A stretch of DNA of 21,735 nt from a virus, in the IMG/VR virus record IMGVR_UViG_3300010885_013106, positions 1 through 21,735 of that record; one strand, written 5' to 3'. The translations under genes and the position numbers were made by a program. How positions within the stretch are numbered: position 1 is the first letter of the stretch; every line of letters starts with the position of its first letter. Shown here one piece after another: positions 1 to 7,520 of the stretch. Below the pieces are notes generated by a model that was given only the letters and a program-made list of their open reading frames with translations, was not told where the DNA came from and did not search any database.

Positions 1-569
1 CCTGGAGCTTTACCACCTGAAGTAACTAATCGAGCTCCTTTAGGTCGTATATCACGAAAATCAAATTCTACTTCTGACGTGCCTTTAAAATAGCTAGTCA
101 TTAATGATTTAACTGCATCCGCCCATCCTTCGATCGAATCGCTAACCAAATATCTTTTCTTACGAGTTTTGTTAGGCTTTCGTATCTCAGGTAAATTTTC
201 TACATGATGTTTTTGTACTGAGTACCCTACACCCGTACCGCCTAACAATAAAAACATTACTTCTGAAAATGCTCTTACATCATCTATCGGTAAGAAGCAA
301 CAGTTGTAAATTCTGTTAGGGCTTAATTCAATTGGCTTACCAGCAAATTGCAAACTTCTCATGGAAGGCAATATTTTCCTGTCATACACTAATTGATAAA
401 CGTCTTCAATTTCTTTTGCTAATTGAGGATACTTCTTCATGTGCATCTCTCTGTTTCTTGTAACTAGCTCTTCCCATGTCTCGCGTCTTTCCATTTCAGG
501 TAAGTATTTACTATACTTCATGAAGATGGTAATGTCCGACAAGATTTTGCTTGATAAATTTAAATTCAT
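1..569 (-). CDS. nrdJ: Class II (adenosylcobalamin-dependent) ribonucleoside-triphosphate reductase, N-terminal part, cut by window edge
   Basis: Reduces ribonucleoside triphosphates to deoxyribonucleotides using B12, supplying precursors for phage DNA synthesis. Only the first 189 codons are in the window; the frame is open to the edge. I translated it by hand. It starts at ATG 569-567 behind a good ribosome binding site (CGGAG, about 10 nt upstream). Residues 67-77 read ILPSMRSLQFA, residues 86-97 RIYNCCFLPIDD, residues 109-117 LGGTGVGYS, and residues 144-152 DSIEGWADA. The end reads TSGGKAPG. These are the hallmark blocks of the monomeric RTPR/NrdJ family. C90 in YNC probably corresponds to the redox-active cysteine before the substrate loop (family knowledge). 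Family members are about 700 residues or more, so roughly three quarters lies outside. The gene follows the helicase with a 33-nt gap that holds a promoter-like motif. I am confident of the family; the exact subtype (triphosphate versus diphosphate) rests on overall resemblance. Confidence 0.9.
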   Translation of the reverse strand, partial: MNLNLSSKILSDITIFMKYSKYLPEMERRETWEELVTRNREMHMKKYPQLAKEIEDVYQLVYDRKILPSMRSLQFAGKPIELSPNRIYNCCFLPIDDVRAFSEVMFLLLGGTGVGYSVQKHHVENLPEIRKPNKTRKKRYLVSDSIEGWADAVKSLMTSYFKGTSEVEFDFRDIRPKGARLVTSGGKAP

Positions 570-586
570 ATAAGTTCTCCGATTTT

Positions 587-600
587 GTATTTATAAATAT
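587..600 (-). promoter_or_regulatory. Weak match to the shared promoter-like motif, upstream of the reductase
   Basis: In the gene direction this reads ATATTTATAAATAC, sharing the ATATTTATA core with the exact 14-nt motif seen before four other genes. It ends 17 nt before the reductase ATG, a spacing like the others. The stretch is nearly palindromic, so it can be read on either strand. AT-rich intergenic DNA makes chance matches likely. Confidence 0.35.
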
Positions 601-602
601 AG

Positions 603-1970
603 TTACCCTAACGATCCGCCATTGATTTCCTTGAACTTTGTTGCTAAACTTTTACGCAAAATTTCATCGCCGTTTTCCATTGTCTTTTTAGTTTCTTTAC
701 CTTGAACACTTGTCTCTTCGAATATGTCTATTCTACCGTTACTCATATTAAGTCTACTAGGCAATGTTAATCCGTCAGGACCAAAACGATTCTTAATTAC
801 ATACCATCTACCAGTACCTGCTATTTTATCAGTTACTTTACGTGATAATGAAATTACGAAATCGCCAATCATAATTTTGGCAAAGGATGAAGCAACTTGC
901 TCACCTGTAATAATGTCGGATTCTGCCGAGCTCCTGTTTGCCTGGGACGCTGTAAATACTGGCACTTCATATTCACCTGCTAATCCTCTCAGGTCTTCGT
1001 ATATATTTTCTAATTCTTGATGAAGAGCATCTCTACCTGCTTTGCCACTTCCTCTTAATAAATCTGCATAATCCACAATTACAATATCAGGCTTTTTACC
1101 TTGTAATATGAGTTTATCCATATGTGCCTTTAAAGAAGATACTGAAGCTGTCTTTGTTGGATAATATTTAACAATTAATTCTCCAGTTATTTTTTTAAGC
1201 TCCGTTTCAATATCTTCAATATGGTATTTTAAGTTTTGTGTTGCTATACCAGTTATAACTGCATCGTACCTTTGTGATACATAAGCTTCTGTTAACTCCA
1301 TTGTATAATGAACCACTCTCAATCCTTTCTTAAGAATATGAGCGCCTATATTCATCATAGCAGTGGACTTACCACCACCAGGTCCTGCAACAAATATAAC
1401 TAACTCCCCTTTACCAAATCCACCGCCGGCTAAATCATTTATTAATGGCCAACATGTTGGCATTGTATTTCTTACGTTATCTGTATAACGTTCTGCAATA
1501 CCCAACAAGTATTCATAGCCAATATCTTTATCGGCTCCTGCTTTCATTGCTTCGTCAATTCTCTTTTTAATATCTTCATATTGACCACGTTTAAGTAAAT
1601 CAACTGAATCCATTATCGCTTTTTTAATTTCTTGATTTTTACAAAACTTAAGAGATTCTTCTTTTACAAAATCTAAATCATCTGATTCTACGTATTTAAA
1701 TACTTCACGTAAATTGTCTACTATAGAGGTTTTTAATATGTCGCTTGATTCTTCCTGCGTTTTTATTTTAAATACATCTAACGTAGGAATAGAGCCATAA
1801 TCTATAAAATATGTTTTTATAGTTTCTACAATCCATTGATTTGCTTGCGATTCAAAATATTCCGGAGCCATAATATCACTTACCTGTTGTAAGAATATTC
1901 TATCCGTTAATAACGATGATATAACCTTTACTTGAAAGTTATGCCCGTACGTCGATAATTTATCTGCCAT
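603..1970 (-). CDS. DnaB-type replicative DNA helicase (functional counterpart of T4 gp41)
   Basis: Hexameric 5'-3' helicase that unwinds DNA at the replication fork. The 455 residues show a DnaB-like N-terminal domain (about 1-110) and a RecA-fold ATPase domain (about 165-430). The Walker A motif is at 195-202 (AGPGGGKS) and is preceded by the GGGFGKGEL segment typical of DnaB. Walker B is at 295-303 (DIVIVDYAD). The DnaB motif VPVFTASQANRS is at 337-348. Length matches DnaB proteins. The start at ATG 1970-1968 is supported by the conserved N-terminus, although no clear Shine-Dalgarno sequence precedes it. It lies 22 nt after the exonuclease gene and closes the replication cluster. No separate primase is visible here. 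Confidence 0.93.
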   Translation of the reverse strand: MADKLSTYGHNFQVKVISSLLTDRIFLQQVSDIMAPEYFESQANQWIVETIKTYFIDYGSIPTLDVFKIKTQEESSDILKTSIVDNLREVFKYVESDDLDFVKEESLKFCKNQEIKKAIMDSVDLLKRGQYEDIKKRIDEAMKAGADKDIGYEYLLGIAERYTDNVRNTMPTCWPLINDLAGGGFGKGELVIFVAGPGGGKSTAMMNIGAHILKKGLRVVHYTMELTEAYVSQRYDAVITGIATQNLKYHIEDIETELKKITGELIVKYYPTKTASVSSLKAHMDKLILQGKKPDIVIVDYADLLRGSGKAGRDALHQELENIYEDLRGLAGEYEVPVFTASQANRSSAESDIITGEQVASSFAKIMIGDFVISLSRKVTDKIAGTGRWYVIKNRFGPDGLTLPSRLNMSNGRIDIFEETSVQGKETKKTMENGDEILRKSLATKFKEINGGSLG

Positions 1971-1992
1971 ACATTAATATAATAAAATTTTT

Positions 1993-3045
1993 TCAATATG
2001 CCGCTAAATTGCTAAAAGTATTTTGTAACCAAGAATCTAAATTAGGAATTACTGTATATGCCTTGTCTAACATGAACAATTGTTTAAACGAATTTTTATC
2101 GTATGTATTAGACGGCCTTCCTGCCATATCTACTATCATTGTTTTGTAAGTACCGGCAATATCTACATTATGTAATTGCATTAATCGATAATTAAGTTCC
2201 ATACTTTCTTTTTGTTCTAGTACGGATTTATAAATAGCATACTTGCTATCTTTATTTGCTTCACAATACTGTAATATTTCGTCTATATCTACCTTTCGAT
2301 GTTCGGTAATGAACGGAAACTTGTTAAGTAGGGTTTTATGGCCTACACCTTTTATACCTGGAATGTTATCGGAATTATCACCTATGAAGATTTTATATAA
2401 TAAAAAATTCTCCGGGTGCATTCCAAATCTTTCAACCATTTCATTACGACCATAAAGTTTCTTTTCTACTGGTCTCCACACTTGTACTCGTTCATCGATA
2501 AGCTGTAAAAAGTCTTTATCGTCTGACATTATCGTTACTTTCTTTGTTTCTTCTTTAACAAATATATCAGTCGCTAAATAACTAATAACATCATCTGCTT
2601 CAATATTATCAATTGATATAACAGTAACTGGTAGGCAATTTAAATATTCCGCTAATCGACCAAATTGTCTTTGCAACGATTGAATTTCTTGTTCTACAGT
2701 TTGTTCAGTATCATCAAATCTATTAAAGCGCGTAGGTAAACTACGTCCTTCTTTATAACCCGAATGCATTTTTCTTCGACGAGCAGAACCTCCCTTACCG
2801 TCAAATACTATTACTAATCGAGTAGGTTTAAATTGTCTTACTATCGCTCCAATAGAACGTATAAAACCAAACGTACCACCTATATGGTCGCCATCGTCAT
2901 TTACAATAGGAACTGCACTAAAAACTCGTATAAAGGAATTTAAACCGTCAACGATTAATACATCTGTATCGCGCTGACGGTTCAAATTCAATATACCCTG
3001 TTCGTTTTGTAATTGCTTAAATAATTCAGAGTATTTAGATTTCAT
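1993..3045 (-). CDS. 5'-3' exonuclease / flap endonuclease (PIN-like, T4 RNase H type)
   Basis: Nuclease expected to remove RNA primers and 5' flaps from lagging-strand fragments. The 350 residues carry the metal-binding acidic residues of the FEN/5'-exonuclease family in order: D33 in LIVDGLNSF, D82 in VIVFDGKGG, the EADD block at 149-152, and SDDKDF at 174-179. A helix-hairpin-helix region follows, with GDNSDNIPGIKGVG at 222-235. The basic patch ARRRKMHSGYKEGR near residue 90 matches the usual DNA-binding arch. There is no polymerase domain, so it is a free-standing enzyme that would partner the separate family A polymerase in this cluster. Its ATG overlaps the last base of the recA-like stop codon (TAATG), which suggests translational coupling. 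A roughly 30-residue N-terminal extension precedes the first catalytic strand. Confidence 0.92.
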   Translation of the reverse strand: MKSKYSELFKQLQNEQGILNLNRQRDTDVLIVDGLNSFIRVFSAVPIVNDDGDHIGGTFGFIRSIGAIVRQFKPTRLVIVFDGKGGSARRRKMHSGYKEGRSLPTRFNRFDDTEQTVEQEIQSLQRQFGRLAEYLNCLPVTVISIDNIEADDVISYLATDIFVKEETKKVTIMSDDKDFLQLIDERVQVWRPVEKKLYGRNEMVERFGMHPENFLLYKIFIGDNSDNIPGIKGVGHKTLLNKFPFITEHRKVDIDEILQYCEANKDSKYAIYKSVLEQKESMELNYRLMQLHNVDIAGTYKTMIVDMAGRPSNTYDKNSFKQLFMLDKAYTVIPNLDSWLQNTFSNLAAY

Positions 3046-4196
3046 TAACTTTCTTCGCCTTCGAAATCAGTATCAACTGTTACGTCGTCAATACCAAAAT
3101 CTTCGCCGGCCTTGTATTTTAAAATGTATTTTGAGCAAATTTCTTTGTAGATATGATCTTTCAATTCTGCATTATCCATTATCTTGCTTTCAAAATCCTT
3201 TGATTGGAATTTAATTATTTCACCCGTTTCAGTGTTAGTATATGTATACCATGCACCTGCTTGAGTAACTAAATTAAAACTTTTAAGCATTTCTAACCAA
3301 GAACCATAATCGTCGATGCCCGATTCAAAATAGATATCATAGTCAACCATTCTTAATGGAGGACCCATACGATTTTTAATAACCTGCGCACGAGTTTTAA
3401 TTCCTAAAATTTCATCTCGCCCGTCTTTTGAAACTTTAATCTGCCCTACAGATTTTAAACGCAATCTAACTGATGAGTGAAACGCAATTGCTTTACCGCC
3501 ACTCGTAGTCCATTGATCGCCAAAACTAACTCCCATTCTAGTACGTAACTGATTTGTAAATATCATACAAATTCTTTCGCGCCCAATGAAGTTAGTAATC
3601 TTACGCATCGCTTTTGATAAAATTAAAGCTTTGGAAGTTGCATAACCATCTTTATCATAGTCAGCGGCCATTTCAATTTTAGTTGAAGCGCCGGCTACTG
3701 AATCAACTACAATTGTAACAATTTTATTTTTATCTGTTTTACGTACAGATTCAATAATAGAGTCAATTGCATCGAAAATGTCTTCGATAGTGTCTAAAGG
3801 AACGTAAAGCATATCCTTTAAATTTACACCAATCGCTGTAAGGAATTCGCGTGATATAGCATTTTCAGTATCAATATATACTGCTAGCCCACCTTTCTTT
3901 TGCGTATTAGCTAGCACGTGAGCTGCTACTAATGATTTACCTGATGCTTCTAATCCGGTTATTTCAGTGATACGTCCTACGGGCAGTCCCCCGTTAGGTC
4001 GATTACTAATAGCTAAATCCAACATTGAACTACCGGTAGAAATCCATTCGTTTACTTCGGAAGGGGAATCATCATCCCCCTCCAAAAAGTAAGCTACTTT
4101 ATAATTACTACTTTTAAATTTTTTGTTAAGATTCGTTGCTAATATACCGGCCAGTTCATCCTGTAATGAGTCAATCTCAATAGATTTTTTTGCCAT
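3045..4196 (-). CDS. recA: RecA-type recombinase (role of T4 UvsX)
   Basis: ATP-dependent strand-exchange protein for recombination, repair and recombination-primed replication. The 383 residues contain Walker A at 81-88 (GLEASGKS), the catalytic-glutamate region YIDTENAIS, Walker B in VTIVVDSVAG, and a loop 2 region with FTNQLRTRMGV and TTSGGKAIAFHSS. The TTSGG-A-F pattern resembles bacterial RecA more than T4 UvsX. The C-terminus is acidic, as in RecA, where such tails regulate activity. The start has a good ribosome binding site (AAGGAG, 7 nt before ATG). It lies 14 nt after the ssDNA-binding protein gene and overlaps the exonuclease by one base, forming a tight gp32-recA-exonuclease-helicase unit. 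Because it could be a UvsX-like branch, the symbol denotes the family rather than strict orthology. Confidence 0.92.
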   Translation of the reverse strand: MAKKSIEIDSLQDELAGILATNLNKKFKSSNYKVAYFLEGDDDSPSEVNEWISTGSSMLDLAISNRPNGGLPVGRITEITGLEASGKSLVAAHVLANTQKKGGLAVYIDTENAISREFLTAIGVNLKDMLYVPLDTIEDIFDAIDSIIESVRKTDKNKIVTIVVDSVAGASTKIEMAADYDKDGYATSKALILSKAMRKITNFIGRERICMIFTNQLRTRMGVSFGDQWTTSGGKAIAFHSSVRLRLKSVGQIKVSKDGRDEILGIKTRAQVIKNRMGPPLRMVDYDIYFESGIDDYGSWLEMLKSFNLVTQAGAWYTYTNTETGEIIKFQSKDFESKIMDNAELKDHIYKEICSKYILKYKAGEDFGIDDVTVDTDFEGEES

Positions 4197-4210
4197 AATA
4201 GCTCCTTAAA

Positions 4211-4996
4211 TTACTTGTTAAATAGTTGATCGAATGCTGCACCGATATCATCTACTGACGATGCTGCGGTTGAAGAAGACTCAATTGAAGCCTTATTCTG
4301 TTTTTGATTGTCGCTTTTAGCTGGTTCTGTCGACGTAGTCTCTTCTGATGGATTCAACCAATCTTGTAATGCTTTTACTAAATCATCGTAAGAAGGCTCT
4401 TTAAAGATGTCATTGATATTAGGTTGACTTGCAATTTTCTCTAATACAGACTTATCCGTAGTTACTGGAGTTACATTCGGTTTAATACGAATTGATGTCT
4501 CAGGATAATCTTTACCTGTTTGTTCTTTTGATTTAAATTCAACTGTAATATCACGTCCGTTCATTGGATCTGAAATATCACCGTAATCAGGGTCTGCAAT
4601 AAATCCTAAAAGTTCTTGATAAACCGTTTTACCAAAACCCCAAAACTTAATACCTTCATGCTCTTTACCACGCACAATAATAGGTGCATAGCAACGCATT
4701 GTTGGTTCAAGCTTCTTGCCCATTTTCCAATCTTCTTTACTGCCAGATGATTTTAATTTTTCTGCAAATTCTACAATCGGATCAGGTCTTCCATAAGTAA
4801 TAGGGGATAACATGTTCTTACCACCAAAGTTATAATGAAAGTAAAGCTCTAAAAATGGATTGTCTCGATTGTGCTGATAAGGAACTATCCTTATTTGCTG
4901 CGCGCCTGGTTCAGGCTTCCATAAATTGTTTTGCTTTGTCGTAACATTTTGAAGTTGCGATAACTTCTGCCTAACGGCGTCTAAATTAATTGCCAT
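4211..4996 (-). CDS. Single-stranded DNA-binding protein, T4 gp32-like
   Basis: Coats single-stranded DNA in replication, recombination and repair. The 261 residues have the gp32-family layout. A basic N-terminal arm (MAINLDAVRQKLSQLQ) is followed by a core with LWKPEPGAQQIRIVPY and KFWGFGKTVYQELLGF. The C-terminal tail is low-complexity, rich in Ser/Thr and acidic residues, and ends in VDDIGAAFDQLFNK. In gp32 such tails recruit partner proteins. Only one cysteine is visible (MRCYAP), so the Cys/His zinc site of T4 gp32 is absent. The start follows AAAGGTAAATT-ATG. The position directly before the recombinase fits the role. An AT-rich leader of about 65 nt and a promoter-like motif precede it, suggesting separate and possibly autogenous control. 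Confidence 0.85.
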   Translation of the reverse strand: MAINLDAVRQKLSQLQNVTTKQNNLWKPEPGAQQIRIVPYQHNRDNPFLELYFHYNFGGKNMLSPITYGRPDPIVEFAEKLKSSGSKEDWKMGKKLEPTMRCYAPIIVRGKEHEGIKFWGFGKTVYQELLGFIADPDYGDISDPMNGRDITVEFKSKEQTGKDYPETSIRIKPNVTPVTTDKSVLEKIASQPNINDIFKEPSYDDLVKALQDWLNPSEETTSTEPAKSDNQKQNKASIESSSTAASSVDDIGAAFDQLFNK

Positions 4997-5042
4997 AATT
5001 TACCTTTGTTTATTTGTTAATTGTTATTAAATATAATGAATT

Positions 5043-5052
5043 CTTACGTAAG
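5043..5052. repeat. Perfect 10-bp palindrome CTTACGTAAG upstream of the gp32-like gene
   Basis: A perfect palindrome between the promoter-like motif at 5079-5092 and the gp32-like start. It could be a protein-binding site or a weak element in the leader, but it is short and has no terminator-like T run. I assign no function. Confidence 0.3.
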
Positions 5053-5061
5053 TTACAAATT

Positions 5062-5448
5062 TTATTTAACATTTATTATTTGATATAAATATGTGTTAAG
5101 GAATTTTAATTCGTTGTTTGACAACAATAATATTCCATTTGAGTAATTAGTCCAATCAATTTTAAATGACTTATCTAATACTCCGTTATTCTGTTGTTTA
5201 ATTAAAGTATTCAATGAATTAATGGTATAAATGGTATTTGTATCTCTCTTTCGATGTACTAACATTGCATTAGGTAATTGTTTCCGTTGCATTTCTTTAT
5301 CAATGTTAAAACTACAAACAAACTCTTCGCTGTCTTGAATGCCTAATATAAAGATTTTTTTGAATAATATAAAATATGTAGATTCAATTATATTAGTTGT
5401 ATAATCTAAATTTTCTTTTACCGTAAATACACATACTAATTGACTCAC
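5062..5448 (-). CDS. Unknown 128-aa protein between polymerase and gp32-like gene
   Basis: I do not recognise a characterised family. The 128 residues look like a folded soluble protein with alternating hydrophobic strands at the N-terminus (LVCVFTV, YFILFKKIFILGI) and a C-terminal part with YTINSLNTLI and FKIDWTNYSNGILLL. There is no signal peptide or convincing membrane helix. The start codon is GTG at 5448-5446, supported by a strong ribosome binding site (AAGGAG with 5-nt spacing). The only nearby ATG runs straight into TAG. An exact copy of the 14-nt promoter-like motif lies 22 nt upstream. Its place between polymerase and ssDNA-binding protein suggests an accessory role in replication, which is inference only. 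Confidence 0.75.
   Translation of the reverse strand: MSQLVCVFTVKENLDYTTNIIESTYFILFKKIFILGIQDSEEFVCSFNIDKEMQRKQLPNAMLVHRKRDTNTIYTINSLNTLIKQQNNGVLDKSFKIDWTNYSNGILLLSNNELKFLNTYLYQIINVK
5079..5092 (-). promoter_or_regulatory. Promoter-like motif for the gp32-like gene (13 of 14 matches)
   Basis: In the gene direction this reads ATATTTATATCAAA, one change from the exact 14-nt motif before four other genes. It lies inside the last codons of the 128-aa gene, 82 nt before the gp32-like ATG. That would give a longer leader than at the other sites. The match may be constrained partly by coding sequence. Confidence 0.45.
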
Positions 5449-5470
5449 TACATCTCCTTAACATTTTATC

Positions 5471-5484
5471 TTTAATATAAATAT
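5471..5484 (-). promoter_or_regulatory. Promoter-like 14-nt motif, exact copy, before the 128-aa gene
   Basis: Reads ATATTTATATTAAA in the gene direction, 22 nt before the GTG start and directly upstream of the AAGGAG ribosome binding site. The same 14 bases precede the tail tube, ferritin-like and 94-aa genes. It lies in the short gap after the polymerase gene, so it could restart transcription for the replication cluster. Confidence 0.6.
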
Positions 5485-5492
5485 AAAACGCC

Positions 5493-6836
5493 TTACTCAA
5501 CATCATGATAATTATTACCTTTTGTTAACTTTGATGGAAATTTATTATTAAGCTCGATTGTTTCTTTTATTTGACGTATTAAATTTTTGTCATAAACGCT
5601 CATATCAAATAAAAATGAATCGTATGTATATAGTATTAACTTACATTCTTTATCTTGTAATAGCTCATCTACGCTACTTATAATAAGAATATTTCGCTCT
5701 GTCTCATATATTTGAATAAAGTAGTTAAGCAATTTACTTGGATTGATATCCTTAAAGAATTTTTTATATAATTTTCTTCCAGCTAACGGAGATTCAATAT
5801 AACCTTCTTCCGTAAATTTCTCAAATAGCAAGTCAGTATACTTTTTTACTTGAGCAAAGAATTCAACTGCCATATAATCTTTTGTTATACCTCCATACAG
5901 CAATTTAAAACTAATTTGTTTTGATTCTTGATATTCAGCTTCATTTAAAGTATCTTTTTCAAAATACATTTTACCTAAATACTCGTGCACTGAAATATCA
6001 TCTGGAAATTTATAATCTATTAAGTCAGCTAATAATCGTAAGTGATAAGCGTCGTAATCAAATTGAACTAGAATGCCATTCTTATATCTACTTGTAAATG
6101 CCGATCTACTTCCATCTTCTTTATTTAATGCAGCGTAGTTAATACCATTAAATCTATTAGAAGGCCTTCCTGTTGTAGTATAAATATTATATTCAGTAAA
6201 TACTAATTTATCTGCATATAACGTTTCTTTAAAATGTTTATTGAATATCTTATGATCAATATTCAATCCATTTTTTTCTATATTATATAAAGTCCGAAGA
6301 ATAAAATCATAATAGTCATGAGCGGTAGTTATTGTATACGATTGATCTTCAAAATAATCTAATACATTAAAAAACTGTTCTCGAATCTTTTTACATCTAT
6401 CGTAATGTTTACTTATAGGAATAACTACATTGATATCAGATAAGTTTTCGTATGTTCTATAAAATTGATCATGGGTAGCAGTATCATAATCTTGATCTAA
6501 ATATGTATTTGAATAAAACCATTGTACTAAATCAATGTCAATTAAATTATTTTTTTCACTATATTTTAAAAATTTCTTTTTATCATAACAAAATATTTTC
6601 TCGAAACTATTAAGATAATCTTTTAATGTTTGTTTGTTTAACGATTCACTTTCCGAATGGTCATAACATAACATGTATTCATTTGATGAATCTATACTAT
6701 ATACATATAATAAAGATATATCACTTTCATGAAGAGTTTTGTATTCTGCACAATAAATAGGAATAATAAAATGTACGTTATCCGCTTCTTTTTCTAGGAA
6801 CTTAAAAAATTCTTTATGGCTATCTATAATTTTCAC
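5493..6836 (-). CDS. Divergent short family A DNA polymerase
   Basis: Probably the replicative DNA polymerase. The 447 residues match the C-terminal palm/fingers layout of family A enzymes: TGRPSN at 222-227 followed by INYAALNKEDGSR, motif A at 260-267 (DYDAYHLR), motif B at 306-315 (KQISFKLLYG), and motif C at 403-410 (YTYDSFLF). The two key carboxylates D260 and D406 are kept. The usual motif A glutamate (DYSQIELR) is H265, and the motif C HDE is YDS. The N-terminal about 130 residues could be a decayed 3'-5' exonuclease domain but show no clear DEDD residues, so proofreading would need another protein. The start is GTG 6836-6834 with no Shine-Dalgarno; an ATG at 6841 is out of frame, so the start is uncertain. 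It is shorter than most phage PolA proteins. Confidence 0.82.
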   Translation of the reverse strand: MKIIDSHKEFFKFLEKEADNVHFIIPIYCAEYKTLHESDISLLYVYSIDSSNEYMLCYDHSESESLNKQTLKDYLNSFEKIFCYDKKKFLKYSEKNNLIDIDLVQWFYSNTYLDQDYDTATHDQFYRTYENLSDINVVIPISKHYDRCKKIREQFFNVLDYFEDQSYTITTAHDYYDFILRTLYNIEKNGLNIDHKIFNKHFKETLYADKLVFTEYNIYTTTGRPSNRFNGINYAALNKEDGSRSAFTSRYKNGILVQFDYDAYHLRLLADLIDYKFPDDISVHEYLGKMYFEKDTLNEAEYQESKQISFKLLYGGITKDYMAVEFFAQVKKYTDLLFEKFTEEGYIESPLAGRKLYKKFFKDINPSKLLNYFIQIYETERNILIISSVDELLQDKECKLILYTYDSFLFDMSVYDKNLIRQIKETIELNNKFPSKLTKGNNYHDVE

Positions 6837-6857
6837 AACATAAATTTAAAAAATACT

Positions 6858-7520
6858 TTACATATTTCCAAATTGTTTTCGTATTTCTTCTGGAGTAAGT
6901 AAATGATATATAGAATATTCTGTATAATCAGTTAAGATTTTTACTATTCCCGGAAATTGCTTTTCATTTAAATATACTAATCGTTTGTTAGTATCATGCA
7001 CTCCGAACTCTATTATTTGTCCATTTGCTACAATATCATTTAATGGACCAGTTAATCTCCATTCGATAATAAAAGCATTATATAAAATTTCATCAATACC
7101 AAACTTAGGAGTTTTCCAAGACTTATATTGTGTATCATTTACTTCATAAAATTCCGTATATATATTTTTTAAATTTCTTCTGTATACAAAATAACGTTTA
7201 AAAAATCCTTTTTTATAATCGTCTAACGTAGGTAACGTATATACGTTAACTGGTGAGAAATTATATGATTCTGTTTTAAATTTACTAGTCGCTGATTCAT
7301 AAGAAACATTTGACGCATGAATACGTATATCAGAATAAGGAATTAATTTTTCTGATTTCATCATATTATAATATGGTTCAGATAAAACTAATCCGTCTAA
7401 ATACTTATGATAATATCCTATATATTCTACTCCATTTTCAAACATCCATTCCTTACCCTTAGTATAAAGGTTTGTTATAATTTTTGTTTTTGGATAATAT
7501 ATTTTGGGTCGTTTGTACAT
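6858..7520 (-). CDS. Probable virion structural protein, 220 aa, function unknown
   Basis: No characterised family is recognised with certainty. The N-terminal block (about residues 18-65) has an LYTKGKEWM segment, then EYIGYYHKY and SEKLIPYSD. This pattern of a glycine turn and YxGxYH is one I associate with phage structural proteins, but I cannot confirm it. The rest is rich in Tyr and Phe and predicted beta-type, with no signal peptide or membrane helix. The ATG overlaps the stop codon of the hub-like gene by one base (TAATG), so it is probably translated by coupling with that gene. This favours a baseplate or tail role over a replication role, even though the polymerase gene follows 21 nt later. 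Confidence 0.72.
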   Translation of the reverse strand: MYKRPKIYYPKTKIITNLYTKGKEWMFENGVEYIGYYHKYLDGLVLSEPYYNMMKSEKLIPYSDIRIHASNVSYESATSKFKTESYNFSPVNVYTLPTLDDYKKGFFKRYFVYRRNLKNIYTEFYEVNDTQYKSWKTPKFGIDEILYNAFIIEWRLTGPLNDIVANGQIIEFGVHDTNKRLVYLNEKQFPGIVKILTDYTEYSIYHLLTPEEIRKQFGNM

